This document shows, piece after piece, positions 44,385 through 56,635 of a stretch of 64,000 bases of DNA. Origin of the DNA: Brassica napus (Eukaryota; Streptophyta; Magnoliopsida; Brassicales; Brassicaceae); the NCBI RefSeq assembly GCF_020379485.1, contig NC_063452.1, positions 38,502,708 to 38,566,707 on the forward strand, in the 5' to 3' direction. Both the position numbers and the translations under genes were made by a program. How positions within the stretch are numbered: position 1 is the stretch's first letter; each line of letters opens with the position of its first letter. The notes beneath the pieces were generated by a model. That model was not told the DNA's origin, did not search any database, and saw nothing but the letters and a program-made list of their open reading frames with translations.

Positions 44385-45305
44385 TGATAGACCATGGATT
44401 TTATCCATTATAAGCCATGGTATATAGGTGTTTTAAGGTATATTTAGTACGATATTGAGTCTATTTAGAGTAATTACAGGTTCACGTACTTACTTGAGGA
44501 AAATGATGTATTTGGAGAAATTTGGATACTTTTTGAGAGCTTTGGTGGAAACAGAGAGAGTCGATTATTTATCAGAATGTCGACCGATGATTATCGAGAA
44601 CAATCGATCAATGGAAGGCTTGTATCATCGGTCGACGGTGGAGCCACCCGAGAGTTAATGACAAATTAGAAGATTGCAAGTTTCACAAAAGTTTCAATAA
44701 TTACATTCTAAGACTCCAGCCACCTATGAGGCTATATTATTAGGGTTTTATATTATTTTAGAGGCAGACTTGCCTAGAGACCTTTTTAGACCTCTTTTGG
44801 AGAGAAGCAACAAGCCACCATTGGAGGAAGAGAGAGCTTAGGATTCGAGAGAGAGATCTGAACTACCAAACCGAGAAGATCTTGAACTCCCTTGCTTTCA
44901 TTTACTTTATTGCTTACTCTTGTTATTCATTTTATTTAAGTATTATTCAGACCATCATAGCCATGTGCTTTATGAATATGTCTGAGTAGTCTTACTATAA
45001 GATTTAGGTTTCTCAATAGGTTGATATATGTATTAATAACTTAAATTGTTGCTAGGGTGTTTAAAAATATAGTTCTTCATCTAGTTGTTCTTAAAGCTAA
45101 GTTTAGGACTGATCACCCTTTAAACTTAGATCTTACGATTAATTGAGAACAAGCCATCACTTGACTAAATACCAGAAAATAACTAGTATGATCTAACTGA
45201 CTAGATACACACGAGAGTTGGTCTAGTAAGTTAGAGAACACTAATCAACCCGTCCATAAAGCTTTCTGGAAGAAGCATCGATCGACGCAACAATAGTTCT
45301 GTCGA
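44385..45305 (+). repeat. Athila LTR-A, left part
   Basis: Starts TGATAGACCATGGATTTTA directly after the polypurine tract, like TGATAGGCCATGGATTTTA at 63,243. Split at 45,305 by Tat-2; continues at 57,823. Combined length is about 1,361 bp. Its interior differs clearly from LTR-0 and LTR-B, so it belongs to another subfamily. Confidence 0.85.
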
Positions 45306-46482
45306 TGTGGGAACCAAAATTTGCACTGTCGATTTCCGTTTAAATAAGGAAAGTAGGAGAACCCTAGTTTTCCAGAGGTCCCGGAGATATGCAAATACCA
45401 CACGCCGAGCAATCAGAACACGAAATAAAGACGATAAAAGATAAGAAATCAAAAAGAGAGCAAAGTAGATTTTATTCCGAATTCGCGTTTGAGCGTTACA
45501 ACAAGGTAAGAGCCTGGGCTACGAGAGCTGTCGGCGAGATTCCTACTTCTAAAAACCCTAAAGCCGCTAAACCTAATTGAGTCGCAGCTCGAATAACAAA
45601 AACGAAAAATTGCCTAAATTGCTCTAAGTGCTAAGTTTGCTGTGTAAAGTCCTCTCATGTGCCTCTCGCCTAGGACTCCTTATATACTTGCTCCTAGGTC
45701 AGTTTACGCTTTTTCCCATTCTGCCCTTAAGCCGTCGTAGCTTAAAATGGAGATATTCCATTTTTCCCGATCTTCGTGATTATCTTCGGAAACATCACAT
45801 TTATCTGCGGAAACTTGACATTTATCTTGCTTTACGAACCAAGCATAAACCGTCATACGGCTTATGGGCTTTTGGTTAAGAAACCGTAAGTGGGCTTCGA
45901 GCTACGTCTTAGGTCTCCTTGGGCCGTCTTTGACTCGAAACATTTATTACGGTTTCTTCGACAAAAACAAACTTTCCGCGGTTTTTATCGTAAAGTTTGA
46001 CTGATGACTTCGAGTGACGAGAAGAATAGAATGGTTTAGCTATGGTCTACGGGATATAGCATTTGAAGAGTAGACAAGAATGCATGGATTCGTGTCGTAT
46101 CGACGTTTTGGGGAGCTCGGTCGCTACGTAGCGACCGAGCCGTGTACGTGCCCGGTTGCTATGTAGCGACCGAGCTTGGCGAGAGCTCGGTCGCTAAGTA
46201 GCGACTGAGCCATTGTGTGTGCTTGCTTGCTATGTAGCGACCGGGCTTGGCAGGAGCTTGGTCGCTACGTAGCGACCGAGCCGTGTGCGTGCTTGGTCGT
46301 TAAGTAGCGATCGAGCTTTGGCTATTTTGGATATGTGTCCGTTGTTTCGTGAACGTATTTCCTCCGCAAGATTCTTCGTAAAAATAAATCTTTTCGAAGA
46401 TTTATTTCTCGTAAAAATTTTCATGCTAATTTCTACGGATATCTGAATGTTAATTTCGTCGTATCTGTTTTTGACCCCAACA
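45306..46482 (-). repeat. Tat-2 3' LTR with palindrome array
   Basis: 1,177 bp from TGTGGGAACC to CCCCAACA. On the minus strand a TATA box TATATAAGGAGTCC lies near 45,681. At 46,111-46,320 are about six copies of CTCGGTCGCTACGTAGCGAC or variants, a near-perfect palindrome centred on TACGTA, separated by about 18-24 bases of spacer (CGTGTACGTGCC, TTGGCGAGAG types). Confidence 0.93.
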
Positions 46483-46559
46483 GTTAGCCCCCCAGCTCGT
46501 TAGAATCGTGGATTGCGACGAGATTCTAACGCGCGGTCTGGCGAATTAGGCAAGATAGG
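46483..46559 (-). other. Tat-2 polypurine tract and flank
   Basis: On the minus strand GCTGGGGGGCTAAC precedes the 3' LTR. Ends with ATAGG, the left copy of the solo-LTR target duplication. Confidence 0.75.
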
Positions 46560-47689
46560 TGATACACTAAATATGAATCTTTGCTACTGCCAAGTTAACA
46601 GTTGTGATTATAGTACTTTAGATTCAATCCAGAGGACCAGTCTACACTTTACTCTTATAAATTTCAATGACAAGCTAAGAAGAAAATGGTTTTCAATTCA
46701 ATTGGTGACGCGGAAAACAAGTAAACTAGAGTTTGATTCAATTTAACAAGAAGCTAGCCTAGGGTATTTCATTGGGTGTTGAGCGAGAGCCAAACAATTA
46801 TTCAAGCGCGATGCAGTGCTTTCTAGAACTCGGATCACTCAACTGGAACACCCCACTGTCGTGGTGGTGATCTCTTTGCTGGTTGATCCCATCATCTAAC
46901 TGTCGTTGAGATGAGAAACGACTGCAAGCCTTAGAGATCAGGTCCGATCAGTTCACTTACTACCCTAATATCTACTTTCGCTGATTAGGGATACTAAGCT
47001 CATTCAATACATGTCAAGCTATCTCCTAAGCGGTTAGCTAGGCGATAAACTTAGGATCTAACAACAAGTGATCAGATTAATGGAAGCCTTAAGAATATTA
47101 TGGATGAAGAATAATCAAGAATAGCTTATCTATGTTTAGCTCATATTTCAACGCCCTAAAAACCCTAGGCGAGCTAGATCACTACTCAATCATGATGCAA
47201 GCAATCAAAGACATAGATCCTGAATGAAACTGCATAATAAAACAGATAGAAAGAGGGTTCAAGATAATCTTCTCTATGGTGAGAGAGATGGATCCTTCTC
47301 CCTTTACAATCCAAAAGCACAAAAGTCTCCAATGGTTTTCTTCTGTCTAGAATAGCGTATAATGGTAAAGAGGAACAGAAAATATGATATATCAAAGCCA
47401 CAGGCGGCTGGGAGAGAAAATAGGGATAATTAGGGCAAATCCCGTAATGATTGTAGTTTCCTTAAAAATCTCTGCCGCTGGAACACTCACTCGGAACAGT
47501 CATCAAGACTGTTCTGCGTGAAAACCACCAAATTGCATTGTTTTCTACCTCTTTTGTTCCAGCTGGTCCATCTCCCATCCAATGCAACTCCAGACCTGTA
47601 ATGACTCCAAAAGGACTAGAAAGACTCGATAAAGACTTGAAAACCAATTTAAAAGCATATATACAAGATGTATAAAACACCATATATCA
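46560..47689. mobile_element. Solo LTR (1,130 bp), unrelated family
   Basis: Begins TGATACACTAAATATG, ends CACCATATATCA, so termini are TG...CA with inverted TGATA/TATCA. Flanked by ATAGG at 46555-46559 and 47690-47694. No coding frame of note. The Tat-2 sequence on either side lines up with Tat-1 when it is removed. Its family is not recognised; neither orientation is certain. Confidence 0.85.
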
Positions 47690-47880
47690 ATAGGCGTGTT
47701 GGACGAAGTTTATTTTAAGGATTCCGCAGAGGAACATCATCGAGGAAATATATTTTATAGTAAATAAAAATCCTAAGCTCATACTTTTATAAATAGGGAG
47801 CCCCCATCTTTCATTTCTTTCACACCTTCCTTTCATTCCCAAATCCTCTCTAGCTTCTCTCCTAAACTTAAGCTTTCAAG
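47690..47880. other. Leader of the Tat-2 antisense ORF
   Basis: Contains ACTTTTATAAATAGGGAGCC (about 47,782-47,801), a TATA-like sequence some 80 bases before the ATG at 47881, and a pyrimidine-rich leader (CTTTCATTTCTTTCACACC). This looks like a dedicated promoter for the antisense ORF; inference. Confidence 0.6.
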
Positions 47881-49179
47881 ATGTCTTCTTCCCAAGGTGA
47901 CAAGAGAAGTTTCGACGTTGAGATGGGCGAGGCCACCTCCCAAGATCCTGTTCCGGTTTCCTCCAGTGAGGCGCCAGCTTGTGTCGCCGGCTTCCTTTCC
48001 TTTCGAGAGAAACTATCTCGCCGCAAAGCCGAGAAGGAACCAGTCCGAGTTGACACCGAGCTTCCATCCTCTTCTGCTCTGGCCGTTGCTCCGACTTATG
48101 GTCCTGAGGTTCAGGTTCCGCAGGACGCAGGAACTCAAGTCGAAACGAGTGTTCTGTCTGTACCAGACGCTTCGGCTCAGCCTGGATCGTCTACGACTCC
48201 GATTCTTGTCGAGGACAAAGAGAAGGCCGCTGAGTCCATGCCTCCTCCTCCGGCTAGGAAGGAAATCGTCCTGGCGCTGCGTGCTCCCAGTGCTGCTCCG
48301 GTCGTTCAGCCTAAGGGCCGGAAGTGGAAGTTAACCAAGGGCGATGATGGGGAGTCTTCGCAGAAAGGAGGCTTGAATCTGGCACCGGGGCTCCGTGGAA
48401 AGGTTTGTCCCTCACTTTTGGATTTTTACTGTTAGCTCGTTGGATTTTTTTTTTTTAACCTTGCCTCGTTTCGTATCTCTAACTGTTCTCTTGTCTGGCA
48501 GTTCGTGTAGCTGATCGACGGAATGATCAGAGAGTGCGGTTTTGAGGCCAGTCGTCTTGCAAGAGATCTGACGGAGATGCAAGGAAAATGGTTTAAAACT
48601 GAAGCCATGCTAAAAGCTATTGAGGGTTCTCACTCCGCAAAGGTGTCTAAGCTCGAGGCCGGGATCGGGGTGCTCAAGAGGGACCTTGGGAAGACGGCGA
48701 GCTCTCTGCTTAAGGAGAAGAAGGCTAGAAAGGCCAAGTCTTCGGAGGTGTGTCGACTCCAGCGTCAGATTGAGAGTGACGAAGTATCGACAAGTCGCGT
48801 GGTCGAAGAGGCCAAGGATGCGCTTCGGGTTGAGTTCCAGGCTTGTTTGGCGAAGATCTCTGACTTTCTAGGCTCCCTCAAGTGCATCCCCAGCAGGGAT
48901 TTGGCCTTGGCGACCTTCGAGGGCGGGATGGCTGTGGTTCGGGCACTCCAGAGCGAGACTCCTCCGTCCTTGCAGGCCGAGGAAACCAGGTTGTCCGATT
49001 GCAAGGGAGACTAGGCGGCCGTGGACGGGGATTTCGACCTTGTCTTGGCCGACCTGAAGTCTGTGTGTTTCCTTCCGACGTGTTCAGAAGACCCAGAGGG
49101 GAAAGATCTCATGGTCGGGGAGAAAGGAGGCGACGCGGCCCCGAGTTTAGACGAGGCGATGGGTGAGGAGGAGGTTTAA
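47881..49179 (+). pseudogene. Tat-2 antisense ORF, two exons, two TAG codons
   Basis: Exon 1 47881-48402 (174 codons, MSSSQGDKRSFDVEMGEA, SFREKLSRRKAEKEP, Pro-rich middle). GT-AG intron 48403-48501 ending TGTCTGGCAG. Exon 2 48502-49179, open except TAG at 48508-48510 and at 49012-49014, both explained by CAG-to-TAG; terminal TAA at 49177. Joined length is 399 codons plus stop. The C-terminal half is a charged, probably coiled-coil segment (KLEAGIGVLKRDLGKTASSL). Homologous to the Tat-1 ORF at 32656-33793, including intron position. Opposite strand to gag-pol. Function unknown. Confidence 0.8.
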
Positions 49180-51496
49180 ATTCCAGAAGATGGTCACGGT
49201 TACGATCTTGCTTGAGAGATTTTTTTTATGTATATGGGCTTGTTCTAGCCTTATATGGCCATATTTTATGCTTCAGGAATGGCTGTTTGTGGCTTTGAAT
49301 CCCTGCCGCTTTGCGGCTTTTGTTTTTCAATGAATGGATAATCAGTTTGCGTTTACGCGAGTAGGCGTATGGAAGGAAGATTATGAGTTGTCGTCTCATA
49401 TCTTTCTTCGATGTGAAATGCTTTATTCGTGATCTGTTTCGAGAGCTTTCCGCGAAATCCTAATTTCGCGGGATATTTGAAGACGTTGAACGTAAGCACA
49501 GAGCCATGTTTTAGGATCTCGTATCTTCTTTTTGATATCATTCCTTGAGATGTTAGAGACCAGTGCGCTGGGTTTAGGGCAAGACCTAGGTTTACTTTCG
49601 GTTTTAAGATTTATGCGGTGACTAGCCAGCTATTGATTTTCCTATTGCGATTTTAACCTGATTCGTACCGATTTAAAGTCCGCAATAGGTTCTCGGCTTA
49701 TACGACTTGTCTGGTACGAATCGAGCATCTCTCCAGAGACAATTTTTAAGCCAACTGGAAGTGATTGACCAAAATTTCGGATTTCTTTTATAGCGCTATT
49801 GTCATTGTGTCGGATGTACGAGGGTCATCTTCGTGAGATGGCCGTGTCTGTTTAGGACGTTTAAGAGTTCGATGTGATCAGCAACGAACTTGGTGGTAGA
49901 TATTACCGTTTAGGTCTTCGCGAAGAATATGTGTTTGCGGAGATGTTAGTGCATATATTATTTTTTGTGACGAGGGTTTTGTTTTGTCAGATGGGATACA
50001 ACTTCTTAGGCGGTTTTTGCGATGTCTTGCAGTGCCGGAGGTTGATTTTTCTCTAATGACTGGTTTATTTGCGAATTTTTTCAGGGCTCAGATATAATTT
50101 GTGGACGAAGATGATTTGCTCGGTTTGCAAGGTAAAAAAGTTTCAGAAATATCGAGGGCATGGTCAGATATTTTGAACTTTGGAGTATACGAGTATACGT
50201 ACCCACTCCCCCCCCCCCCACCCCACCCCTTTTTAGAGAGGGGGGACTGCTGAATTCGCCTTTCGACAAACTGCCTACGTACTCCTTCCGACGTGTTCAG
50301 AAGACCCAGAGGGGAAAGATCTCATGGTCGGAGAGAAAGGAGGCGACGCAGCCCCGAGTTTAGACGACGCGATGGGTGAGGAGGAGGTTTAAATTCCAGA
50401 GGATGGTCACGGTTACGATCTTGCTTGAGAGATTTTTTTTTATGTTTATGGGCTTGTTCTAGCCTTGTATGGCCATATTTTATGCTTCAGGAATGGCCGT
50501 TTGTGGCTTTGAATCCTTGCCGCTTTGCGGCTTTTGTTTTTCAATGAATGGATAATCAGTTTGCGTTTACGCGAGTAGGCGTATGGAAGGAAGATTATGA
50601 GTTGTCGTCTCATATCTTTCTTCGATGTGAAATGCTTTATTCGTGATCTGTTTCGAGAGCTTTCCGCGAAATCCTAATTTCGCGGGATATTTGAAGACGT
50701 TGAACGTAAGCATAGACGCATGTTTTAGGATTTCGTATCTTCTTTTCGATATCATTCCTTGAGATGTTAGAGACCAGTGCGCTGGGTTTAGGGCAAGACC
50801 TAGGTTTACTTTCGCTTTTAAGATTTATGCGGTGACTAGCCGGCTATTGATTTTCCTGTTGTAATTTTAACCTGATTCGTACCGATTTAAAGTCCGCAAT
50901 AGGTTCTCCGCTTATACGACTTGTCTGGTACGAATCGAGCATCTCTCCATAGACAATTTTTAAGCCAACTGGAAGTTCTTGACCAAAATTTCGGATTTCT
51001 TTTATAGCGCTATTGTCCTTGTGTCGGATGTACGAGGGTCATCTTCGTGAGATGGCCGTGTCTGTTTAGGACGTTTAAGAGTTCGATGTGATCAGCAACG
51101 AACTTGGTGGTAGATATTACCGTTTGGGTCTTTGGGAAGAATATGTGTTTGCGGAGATGTTAGTGCATATATTATTTTTTGTGACGAGGGTTTCGTTTTG
51201 TCGGATGGGATACAACTTCTTAGGCGGTTTTTGCGATGTCTCGCAGTGCCGGAGGTTGATTGTTCTCTAATGACTGGTTTATTTGCGAGTTTTTTCAGGA
51301 CTCGGATATAATTTGTGGACGAAGATGATTTGCTCGGTTTGCAAGGTAAAAAAGTTTCAGAAATATCGAGGGCATGGTCAGATATTTTGAACTTGGGAGT
51401 ATACGAGTATACGTACCCACTCCCCCCCCCCCCCGCCCTTTTTAGAGAGGGGGGACAGCTCAATTCGCCTTTCGACAAACTGCCTACGTACTCCTT
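49071..51496. repeat. Tandem duplication of about 1,213 bp in Tat-2
   Basis: Copy 1 49071-50283, copy 2 50284-51496, nearly identical (both contain GAGATTTTTTTT, CGCTTTGCGGCTTTTG, GGGTTTAGGGCAAGACC and GGAGTATACGAGTATACG). The ends share CCTT, giving CTCCTT/CCGACG at the join. Copies differ by scattered substitutions and by length of the C run at 50,208-50,230 and 51,421-51,434. The unit covers the 3' end of the antisense ORF and the pol-proximal spacer. Confidence 0.93.
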
Positions 51497-51544
51497 ATGG
51501 AGATCACGCCGTCTCGTAGTTCGGTAGTTGCGAAGTGGTTTGTT

Positions 51545-54500
51545 TTAGTAATAGTATTTTTTGAGATGCATTGCGTTCCAAGTTCTTGGGATCTTTACAC
51601 CTTGCATGTTGGCTATCTCGTAGGAACCTGGTCGAACGACCTTTATGATCTTCTAGGGTCCTTCCCAGTTTGGTCCAAGTTTTCCCGCGTTTCGCTCAGC
51701 GGTGTTTTGGAAGACTTTGCGAAGAACCAACTCTCCTTCGTTGAATCTACGATTTTGTACGTTGGAATTATAATATTTTGCGGCTGCGTGTTGGTAATTC
51801 TGCATTCAGACGAGTGCTCGGTCCCGTCGTTTGTTGACCAAGTCAATATCGTCTAGGAGCATGGCGTTATTGAGTTCTTCCCGTTCGGCCAGTAATCTCC
51901 TTCGGACGCCGGGGAACTCGACTTCTGCGGGAATCATACATTATGTCCCGTATACGAGGGCGAAAGGTGTTTCTCCCGTCGCTCGTCTTGGGATTGTGCG
52001 ATGTGACCAGAGGACTCCCTCAAGTTCGTCTGCCCACCTGCCTTTTTTAGCGTCTAAGCGTTTCTTATGTCCGTCTAGAATGGTCTTATTAATTGTCTCG
52101 GCTTGGCCGTTGCACTGTGGATGACTTGTTTAGTCGTATATTCCATTTTTCGCAGAACGCTTCGAATCGGGTGGAGATGAACTCAGATCCATCGTCAGAT
52201 ACGATCTATTAAGGAACTCCGTGTTTACAGATAATGTTTTTCCATACGAAATTTTCAACTTGGACATCTTTTATACTTGCGTACGAATCTGCCTCTACCC
52301 ACTTTGAGAAGAAATCGGTGAGGACTAAGAGGAAACGCTTTTGCTTTGAATTGTGAAGGGGCCCAACGATGTCCATGGCCCAGTGCATGAAAGGATACGG
52401 TGACGTGATGGAAGAAAGAACTTCTGCTGGTTGTCGGATGGTCGGGGCATGCCTTTGGCACTTTTCGCATTTCGTGCGAATTTCTCACAATCTCCGATCA
52501 TCGTTGGCCAGTAGTATCCGTGGCGTTTGATTTTTACTGCTAGTGACCTTCCACCAGAATGGTTTCCGCAGGATCCATAATGGACTTCTTCCATGAATTT
52601 TCTCGCATTTTCTCCTTCCAAACACGTCATGAGTGGTCTGGAAAGTTTCCATTTGTAAATTTCGCCATCGACCGTTACGTAACGCGCAGCCTGCGTTTGG
52701 ATTTTGCGGGCCGCCCATTTTTCGGGAGGTAATTTCCCATCGGTGATGTAGGCGCGAATCGTTTCCAGCCATGGCATATGGTAGTCATAGTCAGATTGCT
52801 CTGATCTCTCCTCCGGGTGTCCTGCGACCTCCTCTACATCGTCGTCTTGATCCCTGATAAGGTTGACGACGATTGGTGGTCTGATACTCGGGTGTTCGAT
52901 GAATTCGACCAGAATCACTCTTTTAAGACCTGGGTCGGAACTTGATGCCAGGGCCGCGAGAGCATCGGCTTGGACATTTTCAGAACGGGGGATTCGCGTA
53001 AGAGCGAAACAGTCAAATTCTTGGGCTAGATTTTGGACCAGTTTGAGATACGCATCCATTCTTTCGTCCCTTGCTTTGTATTCTCCGCTATATTAACTTG
53101 CGACTAGCTGAGAATCACAGTAGGCATGGATGTTACGTATCTTCAATCCGTGAGCTAAAGGTAGCCCTGCAATGAGTGCTTCGTACTCGGCCTCGTTGTT
53201 GGACGCGTGAAATTCAAGTCTGAACGATTGTTCTAGGATTTCACTGGTCGGTGACGTGAGGCGGATTTCGATGCCTGATCCTTGCTTGGATGAGGATCCG
53301 TCGACGTGAAGGAGCCAGGTTGAATTTGTTTCCTTGTTGGTCACGGTCCCCATTGGTAGTTCAACTAAGAAGTCTGTGAGTACTTGGGATTTCACACTTG
53401 TTCTCGGTCGGTATTCGATATCGTACTCGCTCAACTCGACGATCGTCCGCAGGGGGAAGGTCGTGAGGATGACGATCATGTGGGATTGGAAATACGGTCT
53501 TAGCTTTCGCGCCGATGTTATGACTGTGTATGCTAGTTTTTTCATCAGCGGATACCTTGATTCAGCATCTAGCAAGGTTTTGCTTATGTAAAAGATAGGT
53601 TTATGTTCGCTGTGCTCTTCCCTGTTCAGGACGCCGCTCACATCCGTTGCTGATACTGCGATATATAAGAACAAGGGTTCTCCTTCGACAGGTTTGGCGA
53701 GAACTGGAGGAGTGGCCAAGTATCGTTTCAGCTGTTGAAAAGCGTTTTCGCACTGTTGGGGTCTAAAACAGTTGCGACGAAGATAACGTCCAAATCCCCG
53801 CAAAATACAAGTATGTCTTTTCGCAACAAATCATGTTCGGTCAAGAGAACGTCACAACGTATGTTCCCGAGATAAAGCTTCGTTCGAATTCTATTTAGAT
53901 CAAACATAAGCCATCGGAAACGTGTCCAAACCGGTTACGGATCGGTCCGAATATGACGACCGGAACACGGATGAACCAAGCTCGGTCATTACGCTACTAC
54001 CGCACATGCACGCCGTCTGGTCACTACGTAGCGACCGAGCATCCGTTCTGCTCAGTCGCTACGTATAGCGACCGAGCATCCGCTCCGCTCGATCGCTACA
54101 TAGCGACCGAGCTCTTCCGAAACGTCGATACGACATTAGTCCATGCATTCTCGTCTACCCTTCGATGCTATCTCCTGAAGACCGTAGCGAACCTATTTCA
54201 TGTTTCCCGCCATTCTAAGTCATCGATCAAACTTTACGGTAAAAACCGCGGAAAGTTCGTTCTTTATCGAAAGAAACCGTAATAAACGCTTCGAGTCAGA
54301 AGACGGTCCAAAGGGACCTAAGACATGACTCGAGGCCCAACGTACGATTTCTTAACCAACAGCCCGTAAGCCGCATGACGGTTTACGCTTGGTTCGCAAG
54401 GAAAGATAAATGTCAAGTTTCCACGGATAAATACGAAATTTTGAAGATAATTACGAAGATCGGAAAAAATGGAATATCTCCATTTTTATGCTATGGCGGC

Positions 54501-56600
54501 TTAAGGGCAGAAGAGGAAAAGTGTAAACCGACCTAGGAGCCAGTATATAAGGAGTCCTAGGCGAGAGGCATGGGGAGGACTTTTCTCAGAGCAAACTTAG
54601 CACTTAGAGCAATTAGGCATATTTCCGTTTTTGTTATTCGAGCTGCGACTCAACTAGGTTATTGCCGTCTTAGGGTTTTAGAACTAGGAATCTCGCCGAC
54701 AGCTCTCGTAGCCCAGGCTCTTACCTTGTTGTAACGCTCAAACACGAATTCGGAATAAGAGCTACTTTGCTCTCTTTTCGATTTCTTATACTTCATCGTT
54801 GTTATTCTTGTGTTCTGATTGCTTGCCGTGTGGTATTAGCAGATATCCGGGACCTTTGGGAAATTAGGGTTTTCCAAGTTTCCATATTTAAACGGAAATC
54901 GACAGTGCGAATTTTGGTTCCCACACGCACTCTTCCGACCACTCGAATTTTTTACTCCCCCGTAGGATATCGTAGAAAGGTAAGCACTTGTCCGTTGACC
55001 GTGAGATGAATCGGTTAAGTGTTGCGACTCTATCGGTCAATCTCTGGACTTCTCGCTTATTTTTGGGCGAAGCCATCTCGATCAATGCATTGATCTGTTT
55101 TGGATTAGCTTCGATACCGCGGTACGTCACTAGGTAACCGAGGAACTCTCCCGATGCTACGGCGAATATGCATTTTGCCGGGTTAAGCTTCATGTTATGG
55201 GAGTTTAGTTGTGCAAAAAATTCCTCAAGATGAGACACGTGATCTCTTGCCCGAAAGGATTTGACGAGCATGTCGTCGATATAGACCTCCATTTTTTTAC
55301 CGAGTTGTTCGGAGAACATCCGGTTCACTAGTCGTTGGTAAGTTGCGCCGGCGTTTTTGAGGCCGAAGGGCATTACCTTGTAGCAATAAGTTCCGCGATC
55401 GGTATTGAATGCAGTTTTCTCGCGATCGTCGGGATTCATCATAATTTGATTGTAACCTGAGAAGGCATCCATGAAGGATAGGAGTTCATTTTCCGCCGTT
55501 GCTTCGACCAGCCGATCAATGTGCGGTAAGGGGAAACTATCCTTTGGACATGCTTTGTTAAGGTCAGTAAAATCCACGCAGACTCGCCACTTCCCGTTTT
55601 TCTTTTTGACTACTACAGGGTTGGCGTGCCAGTCTGCGTATCTTACTTCCGTTATCGATCCGACTTTAAACAGTTTTTTGACCTCGTCGTTCACTGCAGA
55701 AGCGCGCTCGGGTCCTAACTTACGTCTTTTTTGTTTGATCGGTTTGAAAGTTGGATAGATGTTTAGTTCGTGACATGTTATGTTAATGTCGATCCCTTGC
55801 ATATCCTCTGCAGCCCACGCGGAAGTATTAAGGTTCTTTTTCAGACATGTTATGAGTTCTGTCCTCAAAGGCTCGCGGAGATTGGCTCCGATCTCGACAC
55901 ACCGTTCTGGGAATACTTCTTCGATACATACCGTCACCACGGGTTCGCAGGTTGGTTCGCGTTGTTCTACCAAGGCTGTGATTTTACGGGATTGCCAGAA
56001 GAGTTCCGCTGAATCTTGTTTTCAGGTGTTTTGGTCGGAGGCCGTTTTCTTTAGCTTCCTAGGAATGGTTTCGAGGTCTGGCCTTCTTCGTTTTTGTTTT
56101 GCGGCGAAAAACACCTGCGATACTCTCGGATTTCCCCATATTACCTCGATTCCATTAGGAGTTAGGAATTTGAGGCAAAGGTGATATGTTGCTGGGATCG
56201 AGCGCATGGAATTCAACCACGGCGTACCCATGATAGCTTTGTAAGACGCGGGGCGGTCTACGACTAGAAACTCTGTGACTTTCGTCATGGTCCCAGCTTT
56301 GACCGCGAGTTTAATCGACCCGAAAGCTATAGTGGCTTCTCCCAAGAGTCCCACTAGTGGGCTAGGATTTTCCACGATTTCGGACGGATCGATCTTCATC
56401 TTCTCGAGAGTATCTTTGAAGATGATATCAACCGAACTTCCAGTATCGATTAATACCCGAGCGATATCGATGTTACGAATCGTTAACTCAATAACAAGGA
56501 GATCGTTACGAGGTTTGGCCTAATCGACCGTTGCTCCCCCCTTGAACGAGATGACGTTCGCGCAGATTGATCGTTGGGTGGCTTTTGCGAGTTAGATTGA
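51545..56600 (-). pseudogene. Tat-2 pol polyprotein, split by a solo LTR
   Basis: Protease carries ARVLIDTGSSVDII with DTG (about 56,430-56,470). RT 55973-54931 is open and well kept: DWHANPVVVKKKNGKWRV, FMDAFSGYNQIMMNPDD, YIDDMLVKS and GEFLGYLVTYRGIEANPK; it is cut at SEEC by the solo LTR and resumes at 53,753 with ENAFQQLKRYLATPPVLAK. The second RNase H reads LLHVDGSSSKQGSGIEIRL and FHASNNEAEYEALIAGL. Integrase follows with SCGNHSGGRSLAVKIKRHGY, and IVSDDGSEFIST where TDNGSQF is usual, preceded by stops and with a deletion near 52,130. Last readable residues RTWNAMHLKKYYY, stop at 51545. Only a gag remnant is present upstream of the protease. Confidence 0.9.
53754..54925 (+). mobile_element. 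Solo LTR of the Tat-2 family inside Tat-2 pol
   Basis: 1,172 bp, TGTTGGGGTC to GGTTCCCACA on the plus strand, flanked by perfect CGCAC duplications (53749-53753 and 54926-54930). Opposite in orientation to the host element and closely similar to its LTRs. Contains palindromes with CACTACGTAGCGACCGAGC at 54,008-54,110 and TATA box at 54,544-54,550. It separates RT from RNase H in the host pol. Confidence 0.95.
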
Positions 56601-56614
56601 TCCGTACCCCCCCC

Positions 56615-56632
56615 CCCCTCCTTCTAGCGCCA
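56615..56632 (-). other. Tat-2 primer-binding site
   Basis: TGGCGCTAGAAGGAGGGG on the minus strand, three bases inside the 5' LTR, followed by a long G run. Same 18 bases as in Tat-1. Confidence 0.7.
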
Positions 56633-56635
56633 AAC

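Noticed and set aside
45389..46424. Short frames in Tat-2 LTRs (also 54,767-55,009 and 56,958-57,759)
   Set aside because: They occur in LTR sequence, vary between LTR copies and have no domain.
49353..50755. Pair of identical 62-codon frames at 49353-49541 and 50567-50755
   Set aside because: Their identity is explained by the tandem duplication, and the same place in Tat-1 lacks the frame.
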